From Syntrophomonadaceae bacterium (GTDB lineage: Bacteria; Bacillota; Syntrophomonadia; Syntrophomonadales; Syntrophomonadaceae), in the NCBI GenBank assembly GCA_028706315.1, contig JAQWBP010000003.1:58488-122487 (forward strand): 64,000 bases of DNA, in the 5' to 3' direction. The notes beneath the pieces were generated by a model, which saw only the letters and a program-made list of their open reading frames with translations, did no database searches and was not told the origin of the DNA. Of this stretch, positions 7,914 through 17,986 are shown one piece after another (within the stretch, counting starts at the first letter, position 1; each line of letters begins with the position of its first letter). Both the position numbers and the translations under genes were made by a program.

Positions 7914-9812
7914 ATGAAAAGGTTTATCATCGGCACTGCCGGACATATTGACCATGGAAAGACAACGCTGGTCAGGGCTTTAACTGGCATGGATACCGAC
8001 AGATTAAAAGAGGAAAGGCAACGAGGAATTTCAATAGAACTGGGATTTGCCCCTTTTCTCCTGCCGAGTGGGCAAAAAGCGGCTATTGTCGATATGCCCG
8101 GGCATGAGAAGTTTATCAAACATATGTTGGCAGGAGCTTTTGGCATAGATATGGTTTTATTTACCATAGCTGCTGATGAAGGAGTAATGCCGCAGACACG
8201 CGAACATATGGATATAATTGAACTACTAGGAGTAGAAAAAGGGATTATAGTCATCACCAAAAAAGATATGGTAGATGAAGAATGGCTGATGCTAGTAGAA
8301 GATGAGATAAGAGAATATATTGATAAAACTATATTAAAAAATGCTCCTATACATATTGTTTCAGCAGTTACTAAAGAAGGGATTCCTGAACTGATTGAAG
8401 CCATTGAAAAGCTATCAGGAGAAGTGGAAGAAAAATCGGATTTTGGGCATGCCCGGCTGCCCATCGATAGGGTATTTACTATTGCTGGTTTTGGGACAGT
8501 TATTACTGGTACACTCTGGTCAGGTCAGGTAAATGTTGGCGATGTACTAGAATTAATGCCAGTCAAAAGGCAGGTAAAAGTACGCAATATTCAGGTACAT
8601 AATGAGAAGACACCAACTGCTTATGCCGGTCAGCGCGTAGCAGTTAACTTGCAGGGAATTGAAGTAAGTGACATAAAAAGAGGATACCTCTTAGCATCAC
8701 CTGGTTTTCTTAACCCCAGCTACCGGGTGGATACCAAGTTAAGGCTTCTATCATCCAGCTCCAGAACTCTTAAAAACTGGAACCGGGTAAGATTTCATCT
8801 GGGAACTGACGAGACGCTGGGAAGAGTAGTATTGTTGGATAGAGATGAAATTAACCCAGGAGACGAAGCTTATGTGCAGATTGTTATGGAAAAACCAATA
8901 GTAGGCTATCAGGGTGACCCTTTTGTAATACGTTATTATTCACCAGTAACAACTATTGGTGGGGGTACTATTATTGACGCAAATGCGCCGAAACAGAAAA
9001 GGTTTAAAGAAGAAGTCCTTAGTGAACTGGCCATGAAAGAGGAAGGCAGTATATATGACCGGATACTTTATGAACTGGAATCAAAGCCAGAAGAAATGAT
9101 TGCCCTAGAAGAATTAATAAAGGCAACAGGTAATTCAGAAACAGAGGTAACAGAAACTATTAATCAGCTTCTGGAGGACAACAAAGTCATCGAAATCCGT
9201 AAAAAAGAGTATATTAGCACTTACGGTTTGCAGCAGATTAATGATAAAATAAATCTTACTCTGAAAAATTATCACCGGCTTTACCCGCTCCGCCAGGGAT
9301 ATCCTAAAGAAGACATGCGGAGCCGGTTGTTTAAAGAATTAAATTCTAAGAACTTTAACCTTATCCTTAAATATCTGGAAAAGGAGGGTAATCTGGTCAG
9401 CAAAACTAAGCATATCCTTCTGCCTGACCATCAACCTACTCCGGGTGATAAGGAAAAGGAGATTATTAAACACATAAATAGCGTGATGAACGAGCAGTTA
9501 TTTACACCACCAGCCCTAGAAGAGCTGCGTACTATGCTTAAAATAGATGAGCGGGATTTCCCTGAGATAATAACATATATGGTTAATGAAGGGCATATAT
9601 CAAAAATAAACCAGGAAATGCATTTTGCTACGCCAGCGATCGAAACAGGAAAGGAAATTCTTAATAAATACTTTGAACAGGAAAAGGAACTTAGCCTTGC
9701 AACTGCCAGGGATCTTTTTAATACTACTCGCAAGTATGCGCTCCCTCTGGTAGAATATTATGATAGAATTCGTTTTACACGTAGAGTAGGGGATATAAGG
9801 GTTAAAATGTAA
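7914..9812 (+). CDS. selB: Selenocysteine-specific translation elongation factor SelB
   Basis: This 632-residue protein has an EF-Tu-like GTPase domain with GHIDHGKTTL (P-loop), DMPGHEKF and TKKD motifs, two further beta-barrel domains, and a C-terminal half (about 370-632) made of tandem winged-helix domains that in this family bind SECIS hairpins. It delivers selenocysteinyl-tRNA to in-frame UGA codons. The spacing to selA (18 bases) and a GAGGGATAGAG ribosome site support one transcript. Length is typical. Confidence 0.97.
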   Translation: MKRFIIGTAGHIDHGKTTLVRALTGMDTDRLKEERQRGISIELGFAPFLLPSGQKAAIVDMPGHEKFIKHMLAGAFGIDMVLFTIAADEGVMPQTREHMDIIELLGVEKGIIVITKKDMVDEEWLMLVEDEIREYIDKTILKNAPIHIVSAVTKEGIPELIEAIEKLSGEVEEKSDFGHARLPIDRVFTIAGFGTVITGTLWSGQVNVGDVLELMPVKRQVKVRNIQVHNEKTPTAYAGQRVAVNLQGIEVSDIKRGYLLASPGFLNPSYRVDTKLRLLSSSSRTLKNWNRVRFHLGTDETLGRVVLLDRDEINPGDEAYVQIVMEKPIVGYQGDPFVIRYYSPVTTIGGGTIIDANAPKQKRFKEEVLSELAMKEEGSIYDRILYELESKPEEMIALEELIKATGNSETEVTETINQLLEDNKVIEIRKKEYISTYGLQQINDKINLTLKNYHRLYPLRQGYPKEDMRSRLFKELNSKNFNLILKYLEKEGNLVSKTKHILLPDHQPTPGDKEKEIIKHINSVMNEQLFTPPALEELRTMLKIDERDFPEIITYMVNEGHISKINQEMHFATPAIETGKEILNKYFEQEKELSLATARDLFNTTRKYALPLVEYYDRIRFTRRVGDIRVKM

Positions 9813-9996
9813 AAAACAGGCAGGGATTTCCTTATTTAATTCTCTTTTTCGAATAATACCTAAAAAATAGCAAAGGCGATGCAACGGTTGTCAAACCCGG
9901 CTGTTATGTTAGCGGGAAACGAAATATTAGTCAGGCATAGCTAGTGTAATTTATTTTATTATATCTATTTTTTGGGAGACCGGGAGGATTTGTAAA

Positions 9997-10989
9997 GTGG
10001 CTAAAATAGGTATTCCGCGCACTCTGGCATATTTTCTGTACTATCCACTGTGGAAAACTTTTTTCGAAGACCTCAACCATGAAATAGTTATTTCACCTCC
10101 TACTACACGGGCAATTCTTGATGCAGGTGTTAAAGAGGCTGTCAACGATGCCTGTATACCTATAAAATTATATCATGGCCATGTTGCTTACCTAGCCGAT
10201 AAAGCGGATTATATATTCTGCCCCCGGCTGGTTAGCGTCCGCAAGCATGGAGATTTTGGCACGGAGACATTTTGTCCCAAGTTTCTAGGACTGCCAGATA
10301 TGATTCGTTTTGGCATAGATCACTTACCTGAAATAATTGATACACGGGTTGACCTAAAGAAAGGTAAAAAAGAACTTTTTAATGTTTTCTGTGAAATAGG
10401 ATCGCAAATTGGCAATACCCATGAGGAGATCAAAAGAGCCTTTTCAAAGGCCTTAAAGGTACAGAAACAATTCGATAATCTACTTTATCAAGAAATACTA
10501 CCTCCTGAAGCTATGGATATAGTTTTTAACCACAAACCTGCGCAAGTTTCTCATGATAATTGTGATTTAACAATAGCAATAATAGGATACCCGTATGTTC
10601 TTTATGATTCCTATATTAATGCAGGGTTAATACGCCTGCTGGAAAAAGAAAATGTAAAAATACTTACCCAGGATATGTTAAGCGATAAAACTATGAATCG
10701 ACAGGCCAAAACTCTGCCTAAGAGCCTATTCTGGTATTTTTCTAATCGGGCGGTATATGGGGGCTTACATTTTATGGCCAGGCCAGATGTGGATGGCATC
10801 ATCCACGTTACTGCCTTTGCCTGCGGACCTGATTCCCTGGTAGACCGGATGGTAGAAATCGAAGCACGGCGGAGAAGGGGAATGCCATACTTGTCAATCG
10901 CAGTAGACGAGCATACTGGAGAAGCTGGTGTACGGACGCGTATAGAGGCATTTTTAGATATGCTAAGGTATCGGAGGGATAAGATATGA
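9997..10989 (+). CDS. 2-hydroxyacyl-CoA dehydratase-related protein (DUF2229/COG3580 type)
   Basis: This 330-residue protein starts MAKIGIPRTL and contains paired-cysteine segments (NDACIPIKLYHGH, FCPRLVS, FACGPDSLVDR) with the C-terminal SIAVDEHTGEAGVRTRIEAF sequence found in activase-associated proteins. In many bacteria this region is fused to an activase ATPase. Here it is a separate gene overlapping the next by 4 bases. The cysteines suggest an iron-sulfur cluster as in HgdAB-like dehydratase or reductase components. The substrate is unknown. GTG start after GGGAGG. Confidence 0.8.
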   Translation: MAKIGIPRTLAYFLYYPLWKTFFEDLNHEIVISPPTTRAILDAGVKEAVNDACIPIKLYHGHVAYLADKADYIFCPRLVSVRKHGDFGTETFCPKFLGLPDMIRFGIDHLPEIIDTRVDLKKGKKELFNVFCEIGSQIGNTHEEIKRAFSKALKVQKQFDNLLYQEILPPEAMDIVFNHKPAQVSHDNCDLTIAIIGYPYVLYDSYINAGLIRLLEKENVKILTQDMLSDKTMNRQAKTLPKSLFWYFSNRAVYGGLHFMARPDVDGIIHVTAFACGPDSLVDRMVEIEARRRRGMPYLSIAVDEHTGEAGVRTRIEAFLDMLRYRRDKI

Positions 10990-12086
10990 AAATAAGCTTT
11001 CCGCATATGGGCTATTCATATATTGCTTTTAAATGGCTGGTAGAGAATATGGGGCATGAATGTATAGTTCCCCCGGAGCCAAGTTCAAGAACCCTTGACC
11101 TAGGAGTTCGGTATGCGCCCGAATTTGCCTGTATACCTTTTAAAATACTGTTGGGGACTTATCTGGAAGTAGTGGAAATGGGAGCAGAAGTAATAATTTC
11201 TTCCGGGGGGATGGGCCCTTGTAGAGCAGGTTATTACTGGGTTATGCACAAGTACCTTCTGGAAGAGGCAGGTAAAGATGTAAAAGTAGTAGCATTTGAA
11301 TTGCCCCGCTCTGATATTATGGACTTCTGGAAAAAGCTCCGCTGGCTGAGGAAAACGGGGGGGATTTCCGTAAAAGAGTTTATCCGGGTTTTCAAAACAG
11401 CCTGGAATAAAATTATGGTCATTGATGATGTCGAAATGCGATCGCATGAAATAAGGCCTTATGAAATTCACCGGGGTGATACTACCCGGGGATTATGGAC
11501 GGCCCTAGATATGATCGACAAAGCTAATACGCTACAGGAAATTCAAGAAGCCCGGGTTGAAGGCTTAAGACAGCTTAATCAGATCGAGCAGGATAGAAGT
11601 AGAAAGCCTTTAAAAATAGGAATTATCGGTGAAATATACGTAGTACTTGAACCGGCAGCCAATCATTACATACAGATTATGCTGGGAGAAATGGGTGTGC
11701 AAACTGATCGCTCTATTTACCTCACATCTTATGCCAGGAAAAACACCATTGTAAATCTTGAGGGAGATGTCTTTGAGGTGGCCAAGCCATACCTAAACGA
11801 AGCGCCGATAGGAGGACATGGGGTTAATAGTATAGGCGAAACTATTCTCTACGCAAAACACGGTTTTGATGGTGTAGTTCAACTGGCTCCGTTTGCTTGT
11901 ATACCGGAGATAGTTGCCAAAAGCATAATTCCCACGGTCAGTAAAGATTACAGTATTCCTGTACTAACATTATTTATAGATGAGCAGACCGGAAAAGCTG
12001 GTGTACAAACGCGACTGGAAGCTTTTGTGGACCTACTAGAAAGCCGCCGGGAAGTTAGAGAAAGACACGAGAGGTTGGTTATATGA
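10986..12086 (+). CDS. 2-hydroxyacyl-CoA dehydratase-related protein (COG3581 type)
   Basis: This 366-residue paralogue-like partner of the preceding protein begins with MKISFPHMGYSYIAFKWLVE. It contains FACIPFKILLG, GGMGPCRAGYYW and FACIPEIVAKS, followed by the TLFIDEQTGKAGVQTRLEAF segment that parallels the upstream gene. The conserved cysteines are compatible with cluster binding. Overlap with both neighbours (4 bases each) indicates translational coupling and a complex. The role of such stand-alone sets is not established. They may form an ATP-driven electron-activating reductase. Confidence 0.8.
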   Translation: MKISFPHMGYSYIAFKWLVENMGHECIVPPEPSSRTLDLGVRYAPEFACIPFKILLGTYLEVVEMGAEVIISSGGMGPCRAGYYWVMHKYLLEEAGKDVKVVAFELPRSDIMDFWKKLRWLRKTGGISVKEFIRVFKTAWNKIMVIDDVEMRSHEIRPYEIHRGDTTRGLWTALDMIDKANTLQEIQEARVEGLRQLNQIEQDRSRKPLKIGIIGEIYVVLEPAANHYIQIMLGEMGVQTDRSIYLTSYARKNTIVNLEGDVFEVAKPYLNEAPIGGHGVNSIGETILYAKHGFDGVVQLAPFACIPEIVAKSIIPTVSKDYSIPVLTLFIDEQTGKAGVQTRLEAFVDLLESRREVRERHERLVI

Positions 12087-13039
12087 TAAAAGCTTATCTA
12101 GGAGTTGACGTAGGGTCAGTAAGTACTAATCTAGTTATACTCGATGCAAATAATCAAGTAATAGCAGGTACATATCTGCGTACTAATGGTAAACCTATTG
12201 TAGTCGTTCAGGAAGGACTTCACCAAATAGGGCAGGAGATTAGTAAGGATATCGAAATCTGCGGCGTGGGAGCCACTGGAAGTGCCCGGTATTTAACCAG
12301 CCTTATCATTGGCGCTGATATAGTTAAAAATGAAATCACTGCTCATGCTATGGCTGCATCAACTGTTATCGATGATGTAAAAACCATTATCGAGATAGGT
12401 GGACAAGACTCCAAGATAATCATTATGCGTGATGGAGTGGTAACTGATTTTGCCATGAATACTGTTTGTGCCGCTGGTACAGGCTCGTTTTTGGACCAAC
12501 AGGCTAATCGGCTATGTATACCTATTGAACATTTTGGTGATTATGCATTGCGGGCTAAGACGCCAGTCAGGATAGCAGGACGCTGCGCGGTATTTGCAGA
12601 ATCAGATATGATACACAAACAGCAGCTCGGATATAACACAGAAGATATTATTGCAGGTTTATGCGAGGCTCTAGTCCGTAACTATATGAATAATGTGGGT
12701 AAAGGTAAGGATATTAAGCCCCCGGTTATATTTCAGGGAGGAGTGGCAGCCAACCAGGGACTTGTACGAGCTTTTAATAAATACCTGGGTGTAGAAGTTA
12801 TTGTGCCAGAGGCATACGGTATTATGGGGGCTATAGGTGCAGCAATGCTGGCCCGGAGGGCTAGCAAGAAGAAAGGTAAGACTAAATTTAAGGGCTTTAA
12901 TATACAGGAAATAGAGTTTAAGACGACTAGTTTTGAATGTAAGGGTTGCTCAAATGCTTGTGAAGTTGTACAATTCTTTGAAAACGAAGAACTAGCAGCC
13001 CGCTGGGGAGATCGTTGTGGGAGGTGGGAACTTCATTAA
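12083..13039 (+). CDS. Acyl-CoA dehydratase activase (BadF/BadG/HgdC ATPase family)
   Basis: This 318-residue ASKHA-fold ATPase has LGVDVGSVSTNLVI (phosphate 1), IIEIGGQDSK and the two cysteines that hold the inter-subunit [4Fe-4S] cluster in HgdC-type activases: C129 in NTVCAAGTGSF and C168 in AGRCAVFAESDM. The C-terminal tail has CKGCSNACEV and GDRCGRW, cysteine motifs usual when the partner proteins are the DUF2229/COG3581 type. It should drive ATP-dependent one-electron transfer to the two upstream proteins. A terminator follows. Confidence 0.9.
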   Translation: MIKAYLGVDVGSVSTNLVILDANNQVIAGTYLRTNGKPIVVVQEGLHQIGQEISKDIEICGVGATGSARYLTSLIIGADIVKNEITAHAMAASTVIDDVKTIIEIGGQDSKIIIMRDGVVTDFAMNTVCAAGTGSFLDQQANRLCIPIEHFGDYALRAKTPVRIAGRCAVFAESDMIHKQQLGYNTEDIIAGLCEALVRNYMNNVGKGKDIKPPVIFQGGVAANQGLVRAFNKYLGVEVIVPEAYGIMGAIGAAMLARRASKKKGKTKFKGFNIQEIEFKTTSFECKGCSNACEVVQFFENEELAARWGDRCGRWELH

Positions 13040-13071
13040 AGCAGAGGTTTTAATAGTTCAAAGAACGGCTA

Positions 13072-13104
13072 AAACCCTGGTGAATGAACCAGGGTTTATT
13101 TTTT
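13072..13104 (+). terminator. Terminator after the activase operon
   Basis: A 9-bp perfect stem, AAACCCTGG / CCAGGGTTT, with an 8-nt loop is followed by ATTTTTTC. Confidence 0.9.
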
Positions 13105-13249
13105 CTGTAGGGTGGTCTGATAACCAGATCTGTCAATAACTAGCCGCAGTATTATCCATAAACTTACTATATAAACATTTTCTGTCCGTGCATCGTTTCG
13201 TAAAAGGTGCAATAATAGATGGAAATTATGCGAAAACTCGTCTTTAATA

Positions 13250-13278
13250 TTGCCCAGAGCCAAAGAACAAGGCATAAT
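13250..13278 (+). promoter_or_regulatory. Candidate sigma-A promoter of the liv operon
   Basis: TTGCCC (13250-13255), a 17-base spacer and CATAAT (13273-13278) lie about 130 bases upstream of livK. The rest of the 300-base gap (13105-13407) shows no gene. Confidence 0.5.
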
Positions 13279-13407
13279 ATGGAATAACACTTTTTATTAG
13301 GCGCTATACGGTCTGGATCGGAACATCCCGGATAGTTTAAAGGTTATCATCGTCTTTCTACAATCCTTGTGGATTGTGAAAAATTAGAAAAGGGAGGATT
13401 ACCAGAA

Positions 13408-14583
13408 ATGAAGAAATCTTTAACCAAGGTGACTATGTTAGTTCTCATGTTATTCGTGCTGGGTATTGTAGCTGGGTGTGGTGGCAATGCCGGAGACGGT
13501 GGAGGCGATGCAGCAGACATCCCCATAGGCATTAACTGTGAACTATCTGGTGGAGTAGCAAGTTATGGTACGAATGCCTACTCTGGGGCAGAATTAGCTG
13601 TTGAGCAAATTAATGCCGCAGGTGGAGTTCTAGGTAAACAATTAAGAATAGTGAAACGCGATAACAAATCACTAGCTGAAGAAGCTGCCAGTGTTAGTGC
13701 CTCAATGGTAGAAGAAGGCATTGTTGCTCAGGTAGGTCCGCTAGTAAGTAGTAATGTTCAGGCTTGTACACCTATCTTAATGGAAAGCCAGATTCCTCTG
13801 ATAGCTCCGGCGGCAACAGCAACTAATGTTACGGTTAATAAAAATGATAAGACTTTCGATTATATCTTTAGAGTATGTTTTATAGACCCTTTCCAGGGCA
13901 CATTAATGGCCAGGTTCGCCAAAGATGATTTAAATGCCAAGACTGCTGTTATATATAAAGACACTTCAAGTGATTATGCCAAGGGATTGGCCGAATACTT
14001 CAAAAAGACTTTTGAAGCAGATGGCGGAACAATTCTTACAGAAGAGGGCTTTGTAAAAGATGACAGAGACTTCAAGGCAACTCTGACCAAAATTAAGACT
14101 AAGAACCCTGATTTTATATATGTTCCTGGTTATTATCAGGAAGTAGCGCCTCTGCTTAAACAAGCACGTGAACTAGGCATTACTATTCCTATAGGCGGTG
14201 GCGATGGATGGGATTCTCCGGACATGCTCAAAGTCGCAGGACCGGCAGCACTCAACAATTCATTCTTTACTAACCATTATTCATCTCAAGACAAGGATCC
14301 TAAAATAGTTAGCTTTGTAGATACTTTTAAAGCAAAATATAATAAAGAACCAGATGCATTCGCAGCGCTGGGATATGACTCTGTACAAATCCTCGTTCAG
14401 GCAATTAAAGATGCTGGAGAGGCAGATCCTGTAAAAATTAAAGATGCTTTAGCTAATATAAAAGACTTTGAAGGCATTACCGGAAAGATGACTATAGATG
14501 AACAGCATAACCCGGTTAAAGCAGGCGTAATACTGGAGTACAAAGATGGAAATCAGGTTATGAATACTAGAATTCAACCCTAA
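13408..14583 (+). CDS. livK: Branched-chain amino-acid ABC transporter, substrate-binding lipoprotein
   Basis: The 391-residue protein has a lipoprotein signal peptide (basic start, hydrophobic core, lipobox GIVAGC) followed by a type I periplasmic-binding fold of the Leu/Ile/Val family, with IPIGINCELSGGVASYGTNAYSGAELAVEQINAAGG-like features (described in part), VAQVGPLVSS and PDAFAALGYDS. The ATG at 13408 has AGGGAGG eight bases upstream. An in-frame GTG at 13369 has no ribosome site and would block signal-peptide placement. It heads a five-gene operon, livKHMGF. Confidence 0.93.
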   Translation: MKKSLTKVTMLVLMLFVLGIVAGCGGNAGDGGGDAADIPIGINCELSGGVASYGTNAYSGAELAVEQINAAGGVLGKQLRIVKRDNKSLAEEAASVSASMVEEGIVAQVGPLVSSNVQACTPILMESQIPLIAPAATATNVTVNKNDKTFDYIFRVCFIDPFQGTLMARFAKDDLNAKTAVIYKDTSSDYAKGLAEYFKKTFEADGGTILTEEGFVKDDRDFKATLTKIKTKNPDFIYVPGYYQEVAPLLKQARELGITIPIGGGDGWDSPDMLKVAGPAALNNSFFTNHYSSQDKDPKIVSFVDTFKAKYNKEPDAFAALGYDSVQILVQAIKDAGEADPVKIKDALANIKDFEGITGKMTIDEQHNPVKAGVILEYKDGNQVMNTRIQP

Positions 14584-14656
14584 AAATACGGTAAAGGGAG
14601 GGGTAGCAACCTCCTCTCTTTACAATTAACGCACAATGGAAAAGGAAGTGGCTATC

Positions 14657-15538
14657 TTGCTGGAATTCTTGCAACAAATAATAAACGGGTTATCACTCGG
14701 AGCAATATATGCATTGATAGCACTGGGATATACCATGGTCTACGGAATTATAAATCTGATTAACTTTGCCCATGGCGATATTATGATGATTGGGGCATAT
14801 GTAGGATTTTTCTCGGTATCTATTCTAGGAAGCAATATATGGGTGGCCATGCTTTTTGCCATGATAACCTGTGCCGTACTTGGTGTGGTAATCGAAAAAA
14901 TTGCGTACCGGCCTCTGCGTAATTCGACCAGAATTGCTGCTCTGATCACGGCCATAGGTGTGTCGCTCTTTCTAGAGTACACGACTATATTTCTCCTTGG
15001 TCCTAATCAGAGGGTATTTCCCAGTGAGGTATTTCCCATGGAAACATATAATGTTATGGGAATGTTAGTTTCAAATAAAGAAATCTTTATATTCGTATCT
15101 GCCGTAATTCTTATGCTGATACTACAATATATTATCAAAAAGACTAAAACGGGTAAGGCCATGCGTGCCGTTTCTGTTGACCAGGAGGCAGCTGTTCTTA
15201 TGGGTATAAGTGTTGATAGAACCATATCTATCACCTTTGCAATTGGTTCAGCCCTGGCGGCAGCAGCCGGAGTTATGGTGGGAATATATTACAACACAAT
15301 TAATCCCTTAATGGGAATCATACCAGGGTTAAAGGCCTTTGTGGCTGCTGTATTGGGAGGAATCGGAATAGTCCCAGGGGCCATGGTAGGCGGCTTTTTA
15401 ATGGGGATATTAGAGACGCTAGTCAGTGGCTACGGCAGCAGTTTATACCGGGATGCAGTAGCATTCGGCGTATTGATATTAATATTAATAATTAAACCCA
15501 CCGGTTTATTTGGCAAGAACACCGGCGAAAAAGTGTAG
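14657..15538 (+). CDS. livH: Branched-chain amino-acid ABC transporter permease LivH
   Basis: This hydrophobic protein (about 293 residues from the TTG at 14657) has the LivH signature LQQIINGLSLGAIYALIALGY near its start, the NFAHGDIMMIGAY segment, and a C-terminal GIGIVPGAMVGGFLMG loop. TTG 14657 is preceded by AAAAGGAAG at good spacing and gives the usual LivH N-terminus. An in-frame ATG at 14636 lacks a good site. It ends where livM begins. Confidence 0.92.
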   Translation: MLEFLQQIINGLSLGAIYALIALGYTMVYGIINLINFAHGDIMMIGAYVGFFSVSILGSNIWVAMLFAMITCAVLGVVIEKIAYRPLRNSTRIAALITAIGVSLFLEYTTIFLLGPNQRVFPSEVFPMETYNVMGMLVSNKEIFIFVSAVILMLILQYIIKKTKTGKAMRAVSVDQEAAVLMGISVDRTISITFAIGSALAAAAGVMVGIYYNTINPLMGIIPGLKAFVAAVLGGIGIVPGAMVGGFLMGILETLVSGYGSSLYRDAVAFGVLILILIIKPTGLFGKNTGEKV

Positions 15539-16516
15539 GTGAGAAAAGTGCATGAAAAAAAAGTAACTTGGGGCAGGGCCTTAATTGAAATAGCGATACT
15601 TGTAGCCTTATTTACCCTGGTACAATATTTTATAACAACTGGTTTACTCAATAGATATTACCAGATAAATCTTACGGTAATGTGTATAAATATAATACTG
15701 GCAGTAAGTCTTAACATTATTAACGGCTTTACTGGCCAGCTTTCCTTGGGACATGCTGGCTTTATGGCTATTGGGGCATATGCATCAGTAATAATGACCA
15801 CCATGCTTGATCAGCCATTTATTATTGGCATATTAGCTGCCTGTGTTATAGCTGCTCTAGCGGGGTTCATCATCGGCGTTCCAACCCTTAGATTAAAAGG
15901 TGATTATCTTGCTATAGCTACACTGGCCTTTGGAGAGATTATCCGGGTAGTTTTACAGAACATCGATTATGTAGGCGGCCCGGCAGGTATTGTAGGCATT
16001 CCGAAGCTTACTACCTGGCCACTATTATTTGGAGCCACTATTATTACTATAGTAGTTATAGTAAATATTATTAATTCCAGCTACGGACGCGCTATAATAT
16101 CAGTAAGGGAAGATGAAATAGCTGCAGAGTTAATGGGCGTAAATACGACCAAGTATAAAGTACTAGGCTTTGTGGTCGGGGCATTATTTGCCGGTTTAGC
16201 CGGAGCCATGTATGCTCACTATTTTTACATTATAAAGCCAGAGACTTTTAACTTCTTAAAGTCATTTGATATACTAGTTATTGTTGTTCTGGGTGGTTTG
16301 GGAAGTACCACTGGCGCTGTGATAGCAGCTGTATTTATAACTTTACTAAATGCTTTCTTACAAAAATATGCTGCAGTACGTATGATTCTTTATGCATTAA
16401 CCTTAATTATAGTTATGATCTATAGACCACAGGGATTAATGGGAAATAAAGAACTCAGCAGAAAAACATTTAGTAGGATTTGGAGTGGGAAAAATGGCCC
16501 TGTTAGAAATAAATAA
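15539..16516 (+). CDS. livM: Branched-chain amino-acid ABC transporter permease LivM
   Basis: This 325-residue multi-spanning permease has the LivM signatures [22 protein letters not shown] and [11 protein letters not shown], plus the cytoplasmic EAA-like loop [20 protein letters not shown] that contacts the ATPases. GTG 15539 directly abuts the livH stop. GTG 15548 is an alternative. Its end overlaps livG by 23 bases. Confidence 0.92.
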   Translation: MRKVHEKKVTWGRALIEIAILVALFTLVQYFITTGLLNRYYQINLTVMCINIILAVSLNIINGFTGQLSLGHAGFMAIGAYASVIMTTMLDQPFIIGILAACVIAALAGFIIGVPTLRLKGDYLAIATLAFGEIIRVVLQNIDYVGGPAGIVGIPKLTTWPLLFGATIITIVVIVNIINSSYGRAIISVREDEIAAELMGVNTTKYKVLGFVVGALFAGLAGAMYAHYFYIIKPETFNFLKSFDILVIVVLGGLGSTTGAVIAAVFITLLNAFLQKYAAVRMILYALTLIIVMIYRPQGLMGNKELSRKTFSRIWSGKNGPVRNK

Positions 16517-17261
16517 CCTTAATAAATCATTTGGAGGCCTGAGTGCCGTCCTGAACTTTAACTTTAAAATCGAAAATAACGAACTGGTAGGCCTGATTGG
16601 GCCGAATGGCGCCGGCAAAACAACGGTGTTTAACCTGATAACAGGAGTATATAAACCAGACGAAGGAAATATAGTATTTGTCGGGCAGAATATCACCAGT
16701 TTACCTCCTTATGACATCTGTTCTCGGGGAATAGCCAGGACATTTCAAAATATCAGGTTGTTTAAAGATATAAGCGTTCTAGATAATGTTAAAATCGCAT
16801 TTCATAAGAACGTTAATTATCCATTATTAAGTGCAGTACTTAGAACCGGATCGTTTTTCCGGGGAGAAACAGAAATTGAAGAAAAAGCCATGGAATATCT
16901 GCGCATTTTTAACCTTGATAGCAAAAAGGATGAAATAGCATCTAGTTTACCTTACGGAGAGCAAAGACGATTAGAAATAGCCCGGGCACTAGCTACTATG
17001 CCTACATTACTAATCCTTGATGAGCCTGCTGCAGGTATGAATCCGAACGAAACAAACGATCTAATGGAACTGATCCAGTGGATTCGAAAGGAATTTAATT
17101 TGGGCATACTTCTCATCGAGCATGATATGTCACTAGTAATGGGAGTATGTGAACGTATTTACGTTCTAGACTACGGGCAGGTAATAGCAGAAGGATTGCC
17201 AGAAGAAATAAGAAATAATAAAAAAGTAATCGAAGCTTATCTGGGAGAGGAGGTAGAGTAG
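16494..17261 (+). CDS. livG: Branched-chain amino-acid ABC transporter ATP-binding protein LivG
   Basis: This roughly 255-residue ATPase has Walker [10 protein letters not shown], an [15 protein letters not shown] signature region (variant of LSGGQ, usual in LivG), Walker [14 protein letters not shown] and a switch histidine in LIEHDM. The ATG at 16494 has GGAG eight bases upstream; GTG 16485 overlaps that site and is less likely. The gene overlaps both livM and livF by a few bases, fitting tight translational coupling. Confidence 0.94.
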   Translation: MALLEINNLNKSFGGLSAVLNFNFKIENNELVGLIGPNGAGKTTVFNLITGVYKPDEGNIVFVGQNITSLPPYDICSRGIARTFQNIRLFKDISVLDNVKIAFHKNVNYPLLSAVLRTGSFFRGETEIEEKAMEYLRIFNLDSKKDEIASSLPYGEQRRLEIARALATMPTLLILDEPAAGMNPNETNDLMELIQWIRKEFNLGILLIEHDMSLVMGVCERIYVLDYGQVIAEGLPEEIRNNKKVIEAYLGEEVE

Positions 17262-17965
17262 TGCTTCAAGTAAAAGATATAGAGGTCTATTATGGGGCAA
17301 TTCATGCCTTGAAAAAGCTCTCGATAGAAGTTGAGCAGGGTACTATAGTCACGCTTATAGGCGCAAATGGAGCCGGCAAAACTACTACTTTAAAAACTAT
17401 CTCGGGGTTACTGCGCTCTAAAAGTGGTTCCATCACATTCAATAATACAGATATAACTAAAGTAGCACCCGAAAAAATAGTTGATATGGGAATATCACAA
17501 GTGCCAGAAGGGCGCCGCGTATTTCCTACAATGACAGTACTGGAAAATCTGGAAATGGGAGCTTACTTACGCAAAGATAAAAAAGCAATTGATGACGATA
17601 TGGATAATATATTTACCCGGTTTCCGCGTTTAAAAGAACGCAGAAAACAGCTGGCTGGTACCTTAAGCGGTGGTGAGCAGCAGATGTTGGCTATAGGTAG
17701 AGCTCTGATGGCGCGTCCGCAATTAATGCTTATGGATGAGCCTTCCATGGGCTTAGCTCCCTTGCTGGTAAAAGAAATCTTTGAGATTGTTAAGGATATT
17801 AATGCTAAAGGAACAACTATCCTACTCGTGGAGCAGAATGCTAAAATGGCTTTATCCATAGCCCATAAGGCATATGTTATAGAGACCGGCGAAATCGTCC
17901 TGGAAGGCAATGCCGCAGATTTAATGAAGAGTGATGAAGTTAAAAAGGCATATCTCGGTGGTTAA
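17261..17965 (+). CDS. livF: Branched-chain amino-acid ABC transporter ATP-binding protein LivF
   Basis: This 234-residue ATPase has Walker A GANGAGKTT, signature LSGGEQQMLAIGRAL, Walker B LMLMDEPSMGLAP and LLVEQNAKMAL. It starts at a GTG that overlaps the livG stop and is preceded by GGGAGAGGAGG. It completes the livKHMGF importer. Substrate could be branched-chain, aromatic or related amino acids, since the family is broad. Confidence 0.94.
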   Translation: MLQVKDIEVYYGAIHALKKLSIEVEQGTIVTLIGANGAGKTTTLKTISGLLRSKSGSITFNNTDITKVAPEKIVDMGISQVPEGRRVFPTMTVLENLEMGAYLRKDKKAIDDDMDNIFTRFPRLKERRKQLAGTLSGGEQQMLAIGRALMARPQLMLMDEPSMGLAPLLVKEIFEIVKDINAKGTTILLVEQNAKMALSIAHKAYVIETGEIVLEGNAADLMKSDEVKKAYLGG

Positions 17966-17986
17966 GAAGAGGAGGTTTTACAGCTA

